NCBI GenBank assembly: GCA_958450365.1 | Contig: CAUEEP010000577.1 | Coordinates: 53,521 to 117,520 of the forward strand | DNA: 64,000 nt | Origin: Mesorhabditis belari | Taxonomy: Eukaryota > Nematoda > Chromadorea > Rhabditida > Rhabditidae | Direction of reading: 5' to 3' | Shown: piece after piece, positions 52,926 to 63,638 of the stretch | Numbering within the stretch: position 1 is the stretch's first letter | Layout of the letters: the number at the start of each line of letters is the position of its first letter | Translations under genes and position numbers: made by a program | Notes under the pieces: model-generated | Seen by the model: the letters and a program-made list of their open reading frames with translations, nothing else | What the model was told of the DNA's origin: nothing | The model's database searches: none

Positions 52926-53450
52926 CTTCAACTCTGCACCGCGCTGCACCGCTCTCCCCCTCCCTCTCCCCCACATCAACATCTTATTTGTTTGCTTTCC
53001 GTTTTAGAGGCGTTCCAAGTGGATTTGTGAATTTTTTACGAATTCAGCTCTCACAAAAATTCTCTATTTGCTTTGCTGTGTCAATCGAACGTCGCATTTT
53101 CGCAAAAATTTAATCAACAACAAAGTTTTTAAAATTTAAAAGCGAAATATCAAGAATTTCTCATTTAAATTTTCAACAGTGACATCCAGGATTCACATTT
53201 TTTTAAAAACCTTTAATGATTACTTTATTTTTTTTCGATTTTCAGTCGGGCAAATGTTTCTCCAGTTACTCAGCCGTTCTTGATGAGTCGCCCGACAGCA
53301 GTCTCAACACTCATCCCAAATTTCTTCAAATTTTCAAGAAGGATGACTCAGAAATTCGAAATTTGACCGAGAAAAGACTTTTGTGACTCAATTATCCATT
53401 CTTTTCATTGAAATCGAAGTGTCGAAACGTTTTCAATGCTATAAAAAACA

Positions 53451-53876
53451 AAAATTTTGGGGTTGGGACAAATGCGACCTTTTTTTTTTGCGCACCTGGA
53501 CATTTGCGCACCTTTTTTTTTTGCTGGAAAAAGCCTTAGGCAAGGCCATAGAGCTTCGAAAATATTTCCATATAAGGGAATCCTATGCGTAGATTCCGAA
53601 TCTCGACAAATCAGACCTCGCTGACACGTCAAATTTGGGCTAAAAGGGAAAAACTGCGGAAAAGCGTTAAGTTGCGTAGTTTTTCCCTTTTAGCCCAAAT
53701 TTGACGTGTCAGCGAGGTCTGATTTGTCGAAATTCGGAATCTACGCATACGATTCCCTATGAAAACATTTTTGAAGCTCTACAACCTTTCCTAAGGCCTT
53801 TTCCAGCAAAAAAAAAGGTGCGCAAAGGTCCAGGTGCGCAAAAAAAAGGTCGCATTTGTCCCACCCCCAAAATTTT
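53451..53876. mobile_element. Foldback element, about 200-bp inverted arms
   Basis: The arm 53451-53655 is the reverse complement of 53678-53876 with few mismatches, leaving a loop of only 22 bp. It begins ATTTTGGGGTTGGGACAAAT and ends with the complementary CCCCCAAAATTTT. It carries no coding potential. A foldback MITE is the simplest reading. Confidence 0.85.
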
Positions 53877-54234
53877 CAATCATTTCCCTGTGATTCGCTT
53901 AAATTCACTCAAATTGGATATCAGTACATCTTTTAAAACGAAATTCTTTTCGGAATCTTTATTTTATTTTTTAAAAAACTTTGATTTCTTACATTTTTCC
54001 AAAAAAACGATCAGCCAATTAAACTTTTTTTCGTCTAAAATTTCTCCAAAAAACTTTCCCCAAGACTATTTGTTTTCTTTTTTTTGCCAAAATTGCCAAT
54101 AAATACGGGGTGTGTCAAAAGGAAATATGTCAATAGTTGCCATTTTTCAGCGATTTTTCGGAGATTCCCAGTGATCGACTGGGGAATCTCTCGATTATTT
54201 TTCTTTTTTATTCTTTTCAAGCAAACAAACCACA

Positions 54235-54570
54235 AAAGACTCTTGTGACATCCAGCTTTTCGAAATAAACCAAAATCAGCACCGATTTCCAAATCAATCG
54301 CAAGTTTTTCACCCAGTCCTAAATCTCAACCTTACAATGGCCAGACCCAATTTTTTTCCTTCAAAATTCGCTCTCAAATTTTCTCTTAATTTCCCCTGTG
54401 ACATCCAGCTTTTCGAAATAAACCAAAATCAGCACCGATTTCCAAATCAATCGCAAGTTTTTCACCCAGTCCCAAATCTTAACCCTACAATGGTCAGATC
54501 CAATTTTTTTCCTTCAAAATTCGCTCTCAAATTTTCTCTTAATTTCCCCTGTGACATCCAGCTTTTCGAA
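54235..54570 (-). repeat. Tandem array, unit about 153 bp, with TGACATCCAG
   Basis: GTGACATCCAGCTTTTCGAA at 54244, 54398 and 54551; units share GCACCGATTTCCAAATCAAT and TTCGCTCTCAAATTTTCTC. Confidence 0.9.
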
Positions 54571-56169
54571 ATAACAGAAATTCTACACAAATTTCTTTCT
54601 GAAATTCCTGATTTCTGTCAACTCCATTCGCCCACTTGAAACCACAAAGCCTTCAGATTTTGGTTGTCTTTCAATGGAAAGAAAGCTGTTATTTGACGTG
54701 AAAAAAAAGCAGAAATGGCACGACTTAGAGCCTCAGTTCCCTCTCTTATCATTTTTGTACGAAAAAACGAGGAGAGCTTTACTCAGCGACACTCTTCTCC
54801 TCCACCACACAAAAATATTTATCAACTTTTGATATACTAGGGAAAATTTCAGTTTCAATCATTGTCCTGACATCCATAGTTTCCAAATATTAACTTAAAA
54901 TAGGATCTGCTAGCTTGTAGCAAATTAAATTCGGCTAGTCCTGTTCAATTCCATAACCCTGAGCTTTCAAACAAAAACATTCAAATTCTGTTTCTAATAT
55001 TGTCAATATTTGAGTTGTATCCCATAATTTTCAGCGAACAATTAAATAATTTCAAATCCTGTCATTTTTTGTGCATTTTCTTCTCAAAGTCTTGCGCCAA
55101 TGAGTCAATAGAGAAATTCTCAAGTTTTCTTTACTCGATTTATCATCTCTATTATTCATTCTTTTCTCACATACCAGTTGAAAGTGTTTATTTGTTTTCC
55201 CGCTTGACTCTTCTCGCTTCTCGCTTCTCTTTCCCCCATCAAATCGACTCATCCTTTCGGAATGTGCACTTTGTCTCTGATGCCTCAATTCTCCCAAAAT
55301 AACAACAACATTTGCCAATCTGGACATCAGTATACTCATCGTTGTCCTTTAAAAGCAACTAGCTTACATTTCTCAAATCTTATAAGCTGCTGAGCCTATC
55401 AACTGAGCCTATCAACTGAGCCTATCAGCTGAGCCTATCAGCTCCATTTCCTCAGCCAGCCATTTCCTCCATTTCCTCAGCCAGCCTAGTCCTACTTTAA
55501 AAGAAGTTTTGTTGATTCTGGAATTCACAGAGTACAGAAATGATCAAAGTTTCCGCTCTTGCTTGGCTTGGTTCTTGGTTAATATTACAGACAGCCAGCA
55601 TTAAGCAAAAAAATAGAATCCCCTCTCTTTTCAATATCTTTCTCTCCTCTTATCCTTCACCTATTTGTTTGTCACCTTTGATTGAATGAAAAGAAATGAA
55701 ATGAAAAGAAAAGAAATGAAAAGAAATGAAATGAAAAGAAAAGAAATGAAAAGAAATAGAATTGAATAGAAGAATGTCAATAATGGCCTCATCCCGATGA
55801 GAAAGAGTCAAACAGTTTCCTTCGATCATTTATTCGAAAATCTTTCCACTAAAATCGGCGCTTATTTCTTCTTCAGCCAAAATCTTTTGTGCGCTCCAGA
55901 ATCGGTAAATCGGTAGATTTCTTTTTTAAAACATTAGATCAGCAAAGCTTAAATTCTCAAACATTTACAGAGAGTGTGTTTTACAGGAACACAAAGCTTA
56001 GTCGTAAAACGGTCGACTTCAAATTCAAATTTATCGCAATTTATTGTTTTCTCAAAGTTTCACTTGTTCTCGACTCAAATAAACAAAAAAAAATCTCCTG
56101 TATGAATGGAAATATTTTAATCGTTTCGAAACACTTGTTATCTTGTCCTTTACTCCTCTTTTTAATCTT

Positions 56170-56272
56170 GATGAGCAATTGTAAACAGCAATTGTAAACA
56201 GCAATTGTAAACAGCAATTGTAAACAGCAATTGTAAACAGCAATTGTAAACAACAATTGTAAACAGCTATTT
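56170..56272 (+). repeat. 13-bp minisatellite, unit CAGCAATTGTAAA
   Basis: Seven to eight copies, each with the palindrome CAATTG. Confidence 0.9.
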
Positions 56273-57324
56273 GTTTTCCAGATCTTCATATTTTCTCATC
56301 AAAACATCAATATCGCTTTTGCTGTGCGTTTCACAACGTCAGCCCTCTTTCCAAAATATAGCGAGCGCTTTTTGTCGACGAAATTCTCTTGATCCAATAT
56401 TTCTTTTTTTATTGGAAGACCATCTGGAACGCAAAAAGAGATTTGTTTGTGAAAAAAAAACGACAAAATCTCAAAATGAGACTCTGCTCGATTCGGGGAG
56501 GGGGAGGGGAGCACTTTAGACTCAAGAACCTTTCTAGAACTCTTTCTAGAACTCTTTCTCTCTTTCTAGAACTCTTTCACCCCCCGCAAAGCCTAGCAAA
56601 GAAACTTTTTCACTGAAAAAGCAATAGAATGTTTGTGAGAGTGACCATGAGTGGAAAAAAAAGGAAAAGGAGTGCCGAAATGCGTTGATGCGATGCCCGC
56701 CTCTTTCCCAGCTCTCTTTCACTTTTATCTCTTTTCACTCATCCTTTTTGCCGATCCTGGAAAGCATAGACAGCGTTTTTTTACTCTCAAAAATCATTGG
56801 CTAAATTTTGCATTGACCAGAATTGAACAGAAGCCACTTTTTTGGAAACCATTATCACTACCATTTAGTCAAATTTTTAGTAAACCTTTTCAAATATTTT
56901 TTCATTCAATATTTGTTGTGACCTCCAGAATTAACAAAACTTTAATTATTTTTTTTCTTTTTTAATTAAAACTTGTTCTGAATTGACAAGATTGGGAAAT
57001 TTCTGTGAAATTTGATTAATTCGAAGCCTTGATGAATCATTTTCACATTTCCTTTCGTCCTATTATTTCCCGGGGTTTTTTTTTCGTATTTCTATCTTTT
57101 ATCTCTTCCTTTTCACTCTCTTCAACCGTTTTTTTTTCTTGAAGAATCCTAGCGGAGACGAGTCCCCTTTTCCTGTTTGCCTCTACCCCTTCTTTTACAT
57201 AAATTCCACTCAAATGACCCTTTGGAAAGCCGTTTTCTTACTAGCCAACTAGTCCTTACCTTCCATTAAATTGATTCAAAAACATTCTACACATCTTTTT
57301 CCAATTTTTTTGGAATATTTCCCT

Positions 57325-57410
57325 TGACCGGGATCGAACCCGACCCCTTGCCCGGCCCGGCTCCTACTCGTTACCAAACTCGCTAACCACTCGGCCATCC
57401 ATGCAGTTAC
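57325..57410 (-). other. Type II tRNA-like sequence (Ser/Leu-like), copy 1
   Basis: On the minus strand ATGGCCGAGTGGTTAGCGAG (A box) and GGGTTCGATCCCGG (B box) are separated by a GC-rich insert, as in class II tRNAs with a long variable arm. The ends do not make a clear acceptor stem, so I call it tRNA-derived rather than a working tRNA. A second copy lies 672 bp away. Confidence 0.45.
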
Positions 57411-57996
57411 AAAAAAGTCTTCTTTTTTTAATTTTTTTTGATTTATTTACTACTGTGACTTCCAGATTGCAAATTTTATTTAATGAAATTTTAATATCTT
57501 TCCATTCAATCGTTATTTTCCTTTCAAAATCGAAAAACTTTCCTTTTTTGCTGTTTTATTTGTTCATTCAATACGGATAATGGCTAATAATAATGGCTAA
57601 TAATAATAATGGCTCTTTCAAAAAATTTGTTCCAAATTGAGTGGATTGAAATTTCTCATCATTTTTGATTCATTTCTAAACCTTGATGAATCATTTTCAC
57701 ATTTCCTTTCGTCCTATTATTTTCCCGGGGTTTTTTTTCTTATTTCTATCTTTTATCTCTTTCTTCTAAGTCTTTCCACCGGTTCTTTTTCTTGAAGAAT
57801 CCTGGTGGAGACGAGTCGAGTCGAGTCCCCTTTTTCTGTTCCCATCTATCCCTTCTTTTACATAAATTCTCTTCGAATGACCCTTTGGAAAGCCGTTTTC
57901 TCACTAGAAAACAATCCTTATCCTCCATTACATTGATTCAAAAACATTCTACGCATTTTTTTCCCAATTTTTTCCAATTTTCCAAAATATTTTCCT

Positions 57997-58080
57997 TGCC
58001 CGGGATCGAACCCGACCCCTTGCCCGGCCCGGCTCCTACTCGTTACCAAACTCGCTAACCACTCGGCCATCCATGCAGTT
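57997..58080 (-). other. Type II tRNA-like sequence (Ser/Leu-like), copy 2
   Basis: Second copy of the 57325-57410 element inside the 670-bp duplication, nearly identical through the tRNA-like core even though the surrounding duplicates carry indels. Confidence 0.45.
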
Positions 58081-58613
58081 ACAAAAAAGTCTTCTTTTTT
58101 TAATTTTTTTGATTTATTTACTACTGTGACTTCCAGATTGCAAATTTTATTTAATGAAATTTTAATATCTTTCCATTCAATCGTTATTTTCCTTTCAAAA
58201 TCGAAAAACTTTCCTCTTTGCTGTTTTATCTGTCCATTCAATACGGATAATTGGCTCTTTCAAAAGTTTTTCAAATTTTTTTTCTTTTCAGCCATTTTTG
58301 CTTTGAAAAGAGCGCATCCCACTTCAGTATAATTGGCTCAAAAGAGAAATTTTGAATTTTCCCCAAATTTTCGCAATTTCTTGTGAATTGAAAACCATAA
58401 CCTTTGCATATTTGAAAATTATGGAAAGCACGAAAACATTTGCGTTAGTCATTTTTCAATTTCAATCCTTTTTAAATTTTTTTTCCTTTTTTTTTCTATT
58501 GAATCGGCTTGAGTGAATAAGAGTTTTTTGAAATATAAAATATAAATTTAACCGTCTCGAAACGCTCCTAGCTTCCCCCAGTGCTATTCAGCTCAAATAA
58601 AATCGAAAATCCC

Positions 58614-61600
58614 ATGTCTGCCTCGAAATTTTCCACTACAGAGTACTATGAAGAGGTCGAGTACTATCGAAAAACGAGTAGTCCCCGAAAAAACCGTTTA
58701 CTTTCTGGAACTGATCGTCGATTTGCCGAACATGACCTCCAGGATACGTCGTACATCGATTATCCAAACAATTGGAGGCCAAATAGCACACGAATAGCTC
58801 CTGATCCCTATTCGAGCTCTTGGACACCTCGTCCTGCCCCGGATTCTCAATTCTTCAACGTTGATCGTCGTTCTGGAACGCAGGAGAGCCGAATCTATGA
58901 TTCAAGACCGATCCGACCAAATTTCGATACAAGCTACGAAACTTACTATCGACAGCCCTATAACCCTGAAGAGCTCACCTATAGGTACAGTAACCGGCCC
59001 GTTTACTGTCCTGGCTATTATAATGAGGATTACGGTAGGACTCCCACAATTCCTGCTTTCTACTCAACTCGTGGCAGAGTCGATTTGAACGAGTCGGGCA
59101 CCGAGAACTCGATCTACAAGAAATACAGCCGTTCTCGCAGCTTACCGCCATCAAATTTTCGTCAGCCGGAATCCTGGAAGGCACACGAGACAATGAATAA
59201 GAATTTTTATCAAAATCATTCACCTAAATTTTTGACTTCTGAAAACCACTCAGCTCCGAGATTCCCGTATTCAAGAATATCAAATTTTTACTATGAATCC
59301 CCGAAATGCTATCCACATTACAGTTCTGGACAGTCACGGGACTTGTCCCTACCGATAACGACTCGCTATTCGTGTTTGAACTGCTATGATGGCTTGCTAG
59401 GAGGCTTTTGTGAAACTTGTGGAAAATTTGGAAGAGAATCGTCTCAATCAGTGCAGTGCCATCCAGATCCATCGAAAATCGAGCCATTTCGTAATTACGA
59501 CAAGAATGAGTACACGGATTCGAGGTAGCTCTTACTTTTTTTTCGCTCAAACCCCGATAACTTTCGATAGTTTCACTAAATCCCTCCCAAAAACATCGTA
59601 AATAGTAGTTCTGGAACGCATGTAAGCTAAATTCCTCACAAGAGCATTGTTTTTTGAGAAGATGGAGAAGTTGGTAGTAGCGTTGCCACTTCAACGACCC
59701 TGGCTTGCCCCCAGGTTCTCATTTCGAAATTTTTCCCTAAATTCAGTAAATCTGGCTATCAGCACGTAGTAAGAGTTTAAAATTTTCCCTTTTTTCGGCA
59801 ATGATTACTCATTTGCACATTTTGCTTGCCCACATTTCCCCAAAAAAAAAAAAAAAGACTTTTTTTTTGTCCTCGACTCAGCCCAATGATTCATATTGCT
59901 GATTTCGTTCGTTTTCTTTTTTTTTTTTTTCTTTTCAAATTCCCTCCTTGTGCCCTCCAATTTACAGTTTCCGGTCAAAAAAAAAGACATTAAGACTTAC
60001 AAAAAGATTACAGAGCTTTTTCTGCAATGACTTCCAGGTCAAAATCCGCTTTCCCTTTTTCTTTTGCCATCCCCCACTTTTTTTGCTTCATTTTCGATTG
60101 TGCGCTCCAGCTTGCGATTTCCATGTTTCAAAATCAATTTTTCGTTGAATTTCAGAAATAGAATGGCCAACTACAGCTACTGCACCATCATCGACAATCC
60201 GGAGTTCAAGGCTGACGTGTGAGTGGCATTTGTTTAGACTTTTGATACGGATATAAGGCCTTGATTAGGGTTTGGGTCTATCCTCGTTCAAAATTTTGAT
60301 TTAAATGCAAAGGCAAGGCAGGGAATTCCAACAAGGCACGGAATTGGGTAACTAAACCGAGGCTAAAATTTTATATTCATCCTTTTGCAAAAATGACATC
60401 TCCATTACGATGCCTGAGCTCCAGAATTGCCTTCAAGATATCGAAAATCTTCTCAACGTTTCAGCTTTGCCGAGAAAATCGATCGAGCTCTGCGCGCCGG
60501 CGAGAAAGAGGGCATTGTCAACACGTTGACCTCGATCTCGAACTCGCAACGACAACAAGTAGATTTTTTTGATTATTTCCCTTTTGTGATATCCAGATTA
60601 TCATAGAATCTGTTATTTTTAGCTTCGCGCTCCCTACAAACTCAAATACGGAAAGGAAATCGATGAAGCGCTTGACAAGAAATTCTCTGGAGATATCGAG
60701 ACGGTGAGGGGTTTTTTTGAAAGTTCTGGATGTCACACTATTTTTGAATTATTGCGAATTATTTATTTAGCCTAAGGTCGTTTATTTATTCTATTTTATT
60801 TATTGTATTGTATTAGGTTGATGCATAAGTCTTTTCGTTCCTTTTCGTCCGCCGTTTCAAGCCAACAAATGCACGAATTAAACTACGGTTGATTTCATTA
60901 GAAAAAGCAATTATTTTTCAGCAAAATAACATTAAAACGGGTTTAAAAATATTTGATGCCTGGATTTTCTTGAGAGTATGAAGTCGGGTATTCAAAAAGG
61001 GCTAACTCGATGATGCGGTTTAGACACCTTAGCTAAAGAAATGCCTGGATTTTCTTGAGAGTATGAAGTCGGGTAGTCAAAAAGGGCTAACTCGATGATG
61101 CGGTTTAGGCTCAGGCTCAGGCTCAGGCTAAGCCTCAGCCTAAGCCTGAGCCTGAGCCTGAGCGGTTTAGACACCTTAGCTAAAGAAAACCTATCTTCGT
61201 GTCAATAGATAAAAGATAGAACACAAAAAGTTAGGTGTATAGCCAAAATTTCAGCGAAATTCATTCAGCCAATTTTTCCGTAGAGTTTTTTATAGATTTT
61301 TGACGAAAAAGGCGTTTTTCACTCTCGAATTTGCTTGAAAGTCAACCGAAATTCATTTAAAAAGATGCAAATTGAACAAAAAAAACACTTTTTTTATAGA
61401 GCAAACTACTATAGATTAATTCGTGAATTTGTTACTTTTTAACAGAAGTACGAAAAAAAAAAAAAAAAAAAAGACTTATGCATCAAACTAATATTTTATT
61501 TATTCTATTGTATTCTAGGCGGTGCTCGCCCTCATGGAAACTCCATTGGAGTACGATGTGAAACAGTTGAAGAAATCGATGAAGGTAAAAAAAAAGAAAA

Positions 61601-63638
61601 TGGGGGATTTCTTTGTCAGATCTCTATTTGCATGTTTTATCAAAAAAAAATTTTTTTTTGATTTTCAGGGTGCCGTAGCGGTTGGTTATTTTTTAGAGAA
61701 GTTTATCAAAAAACAACAATTACCCGGCTTTCTTTTTTTTCCGTTTTTCTTTTTTTGGCTACAGTTATCTCATTTTTGCTTTCCAATCTTTATCTAACTA
61801 TCCCGCTTTAAAAAACTTTGCTTTAAACGAAACAAACTACAAAATTAAATGAAAAATTGAGTCAATTTTAGCAAAATTAACTTTTGGGAAACGGGAAATG
61901 CTCTTGGGAAATGCTTAGCTCTTATTTTCATAAAAGCTTTTAGTAATTAAACAAGTACTCAAACAAATAAACAAGTAATTAAACAAGTAATTAAACAAGT
62001 AACTAAACAAGTAATTAAACAAGTAATTAAACAAGTAACTAAACAAGTAATTAAACAAGTAATTAAACAAGTAACTAAACAAGTAATCAAACAAGTAATC
62101 AAACAAGTAATAGTAATCAAACAAGTAATAGCAATCAAACAAGTAATAGCAATCTGAATTGGTTCTCGGGCAATGTATTGGCCTAATCTTACACAACGAG
62201 CAACAGTCCCCTTCAGCACAATGATCACCCTTTTTTAGAGGAATCTAGAACGCACGATCGATAAGAATTTGTTTTAGGGTCTTGGCACTGATGAAACGGT
62301 TTTGATTGAGATCCTTTGCTCGCGTACTGCCGATCAATTGAGAGCCATTCGAGCCGCCTATGAGAAAAACTACAACAAGCAATTGGAGAAAGTAAATCTA
62401 ATTCGAATTCTAAAATAGAAAACCTCTAAACTTCTCTCTCTAATGATCTCTAATGTTTTTGTTGATATTCCAAGAATGTGTTCAATCGGTTCTAGAGTTT
62501 GTAGATCTTCTAGATCAAGCCAGATCGAATCTAACTTCTGAGCTGACAGCTGATCTCACTGTCTTTATCTTCTCTATAAATCCTGCTTTCTTATATCTAA
62601 ACCATTGATTTCAGGATGTCGCTGGTGACACGTCGGGAGAGTTTCGCGATTTGTTGGTTGCTTTAGTCACCGGTGCTAAGGATCCATCACATGAAACGAA
62701 TGATTCACAGGCTAAAGATGTAAGTCTAAGTCATTGTTCAAGCATTAACGTCTACTACAATTTTGCCAGGACGCTGTGCGCCTCTTCGCTGACGGAAAAG
62801 GAAAACTGGCCGGTGATAAAAACGCTCCATCGCACTTCTTGAAAATCTTAGCCACCCAGAATCAGTACCAGCTTCGTAAGGTAATTCTAAAGAATTCTAA
62901 ATGATTCTAAAGAAAATTCGTGAGATTTGAGATTAAAGTTATCTAGCTAAAGTTTGCCTATTTGAATCGTTGACAGCCATTGACTGCTTCAACAATTTCA
63001 GGTGTTCGCCGAGTTCGAAAAACTCTCTGGTGTCTCTATTGAGAAGGCTATTGAGAAAGAGTTTAGTGGCGATCTCCGCAACTCGTATCTCACTATTGCA
63101 AGGTAAATTGAAGTTAGTAATCTAGTGGACGCCTTACATTTTCAGAGCCTCCACAAACAAGCAGAAATTCTTCGCCGTTCAACTTTACAACGCCATGAAG
63201 GTCAGTGTCACAAATCGGTTCTCCGATCTGATTCTGGTTTTGCTTACTTGACTCAAAGTCAAAGCCAGATCGAAGCTCGGCTTTCTTGTCTCAGAGCTGT
63301 CTCAGAGCTGTCTTTCAGAGCTGTCTTTCAGAGCTGTCTCAGAGCTGTTTCAGAGCTGTCTGGCTCAGAGCTGTCTGGCTCAGAGCTGTCTTCAGGCTTT
63401 TCAGGAGCTGTCTGAGCCCACAGAGCTGTCTGGCTCGAGAGCTGTCTGTCTCAGAGCTGTCTCAGAGCTGTCTCAGCTAAAATTGGCACTAGAACAATTC
63501 TCAAACATTTCAGGGGACTCGGAACTCGTGACAACGACTTAATCCGTGTCTTGGTCACTCGTTCCCGAAGTGGATTTGCGAGTGATCAAAGACGAGTACA
63601 AAGAGCTGTACGGAAAGACTTTAGCAGACCATATTAAG
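58614..63638 (+). CDS. Annexin with long Tyr-rich, CxxC-containing N-terminal extension, 3' end outside the window
   Basis: Exons: 58614-59524, 60156-60218, 60465-60558, 60623-60703, 61519-61584, 62278-62391, 62615-62719, 62770-62880, 63002-63102, 63146-63200 and 63514-63638, then a donor (GTACGA) to a last exon beyond the window. Annexin repeat I (AGEKEGIVNTL) lacks the GxGT calcium loop; repeat II has GLGTDETVLIEIL; repeat III follows DAVRLFADGKGKLAG; repeat IV has GLGTRDNDLIRVLVTRS. Annexins bind acidic phospholipid with calcium. Exon 1 starts at an ATG (58614) and encodes about 304 Tyr/Ser/Pro/Arg-rich residues ending with CLNCYDGLLGGFCETC, a possible zinc site. Its donor GAG|GTAGCT joins the annexin exon in frame (R-N-R-M-A-N-Y). 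Without that splice a TAG stops it at once, so two separate products, or a start at the internal ATG 60163, are alternatives. One extra G at 63514-63517 and one extra C at 63564-63566 break the last visible exon. Confidence 0.88.
60813..61491. mobile_element. Non-autonomous mariner-like element (about 679 bp) in an annexin intron
   Basis: TTAGGTTGATGCATAAGTC at the left end and the inverted GACTTATGCATCAAACTAA at the right end form TIRs of about 20 bp flanked by TA. The TTAGGTTG start is typical of mariner ends. The interior contains an 85-bp direct duplication (TGCCTGGATTTTCTTGAGAG at 60958 and 61041) and a palindromic GGCTCA array. No transposase frame is visible. Confidence 0.8.
61105..61163. 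repeat. Palindrome of telomere-like GGCTCA/TGAGCC hexamers
   Basis: GGCTCAGGCTCAGGCTCAGG is followed directly by AAGCCTCAGCC and TGAGCCTGAGCCTGAGC, a near-perfect hairpin inside the mariner-like element. The unit is the GGCTCA variant also seen in the intronic telomere-like array at 7063-7172. Confidence 0.8.
61948..62152 (+). repeat. 12-bp minisatellite, unit AAACAAGTAATT
   Basis: About seventeen copies with AACT and AATC variants, in the annexin intron 61585-62277. Confidence 0.9.
63270..63480 (+). repeat. CAGAGCTGTCT minisatellite
   Basis: About seventeen imperfect 10-18 bp units in the annexin intron 63201-63513. The open frames (Ser-Glu-Leu rich) are artefacts. Confidence 0.85.

Larger units (their letters stand above)
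57020..58260 (+). repeat. Tandem duplication, unit about 670 bp, with a tRNA-like core
   Basis: The block from CTTGATGAATCATTTTCAC through TTCAATACGGATAA is present at about 57030-57600 and 57682-58250. Copies differ by indels and about 5 per cent substitutions. TGACTTCCAG recurs at 57456 and 58127. Confidence 0.85.
52338..58613. other. Intergenic region between the SLC23 and annexin genes
   Basis: About 6.3 kb with no recognisable gene. It contains the separately listed tandem duplications, foldback element and tRNA-like repeats, short repeats at 55385-55440 (GAGCCTATCAACT) and 55680-55765 (AAATGAAAAGAAAAG), and lattice motifs at 53180, 54868, 55320, 55519, 55890, 56424, 56757 and 56919. 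Only short frames are open. Confidence 0.55.

Noticed and set aside
58581..58613. Upstream GTG start adding 11 residues to the annexin N-terminal exon
   Set aside because: Nuclear genes start at ATG; the first ATG is 58614, and an AG acceptor lies between the two.
61670..61796. Alternative annexin exon starting GAVAVGYF
   Set aside because: It has an acceptor-like CAG and the frame stays open, but the protein does not resemble any annexin segment, and the GLGTDE exon at 62278 joins perfectly to 61584.
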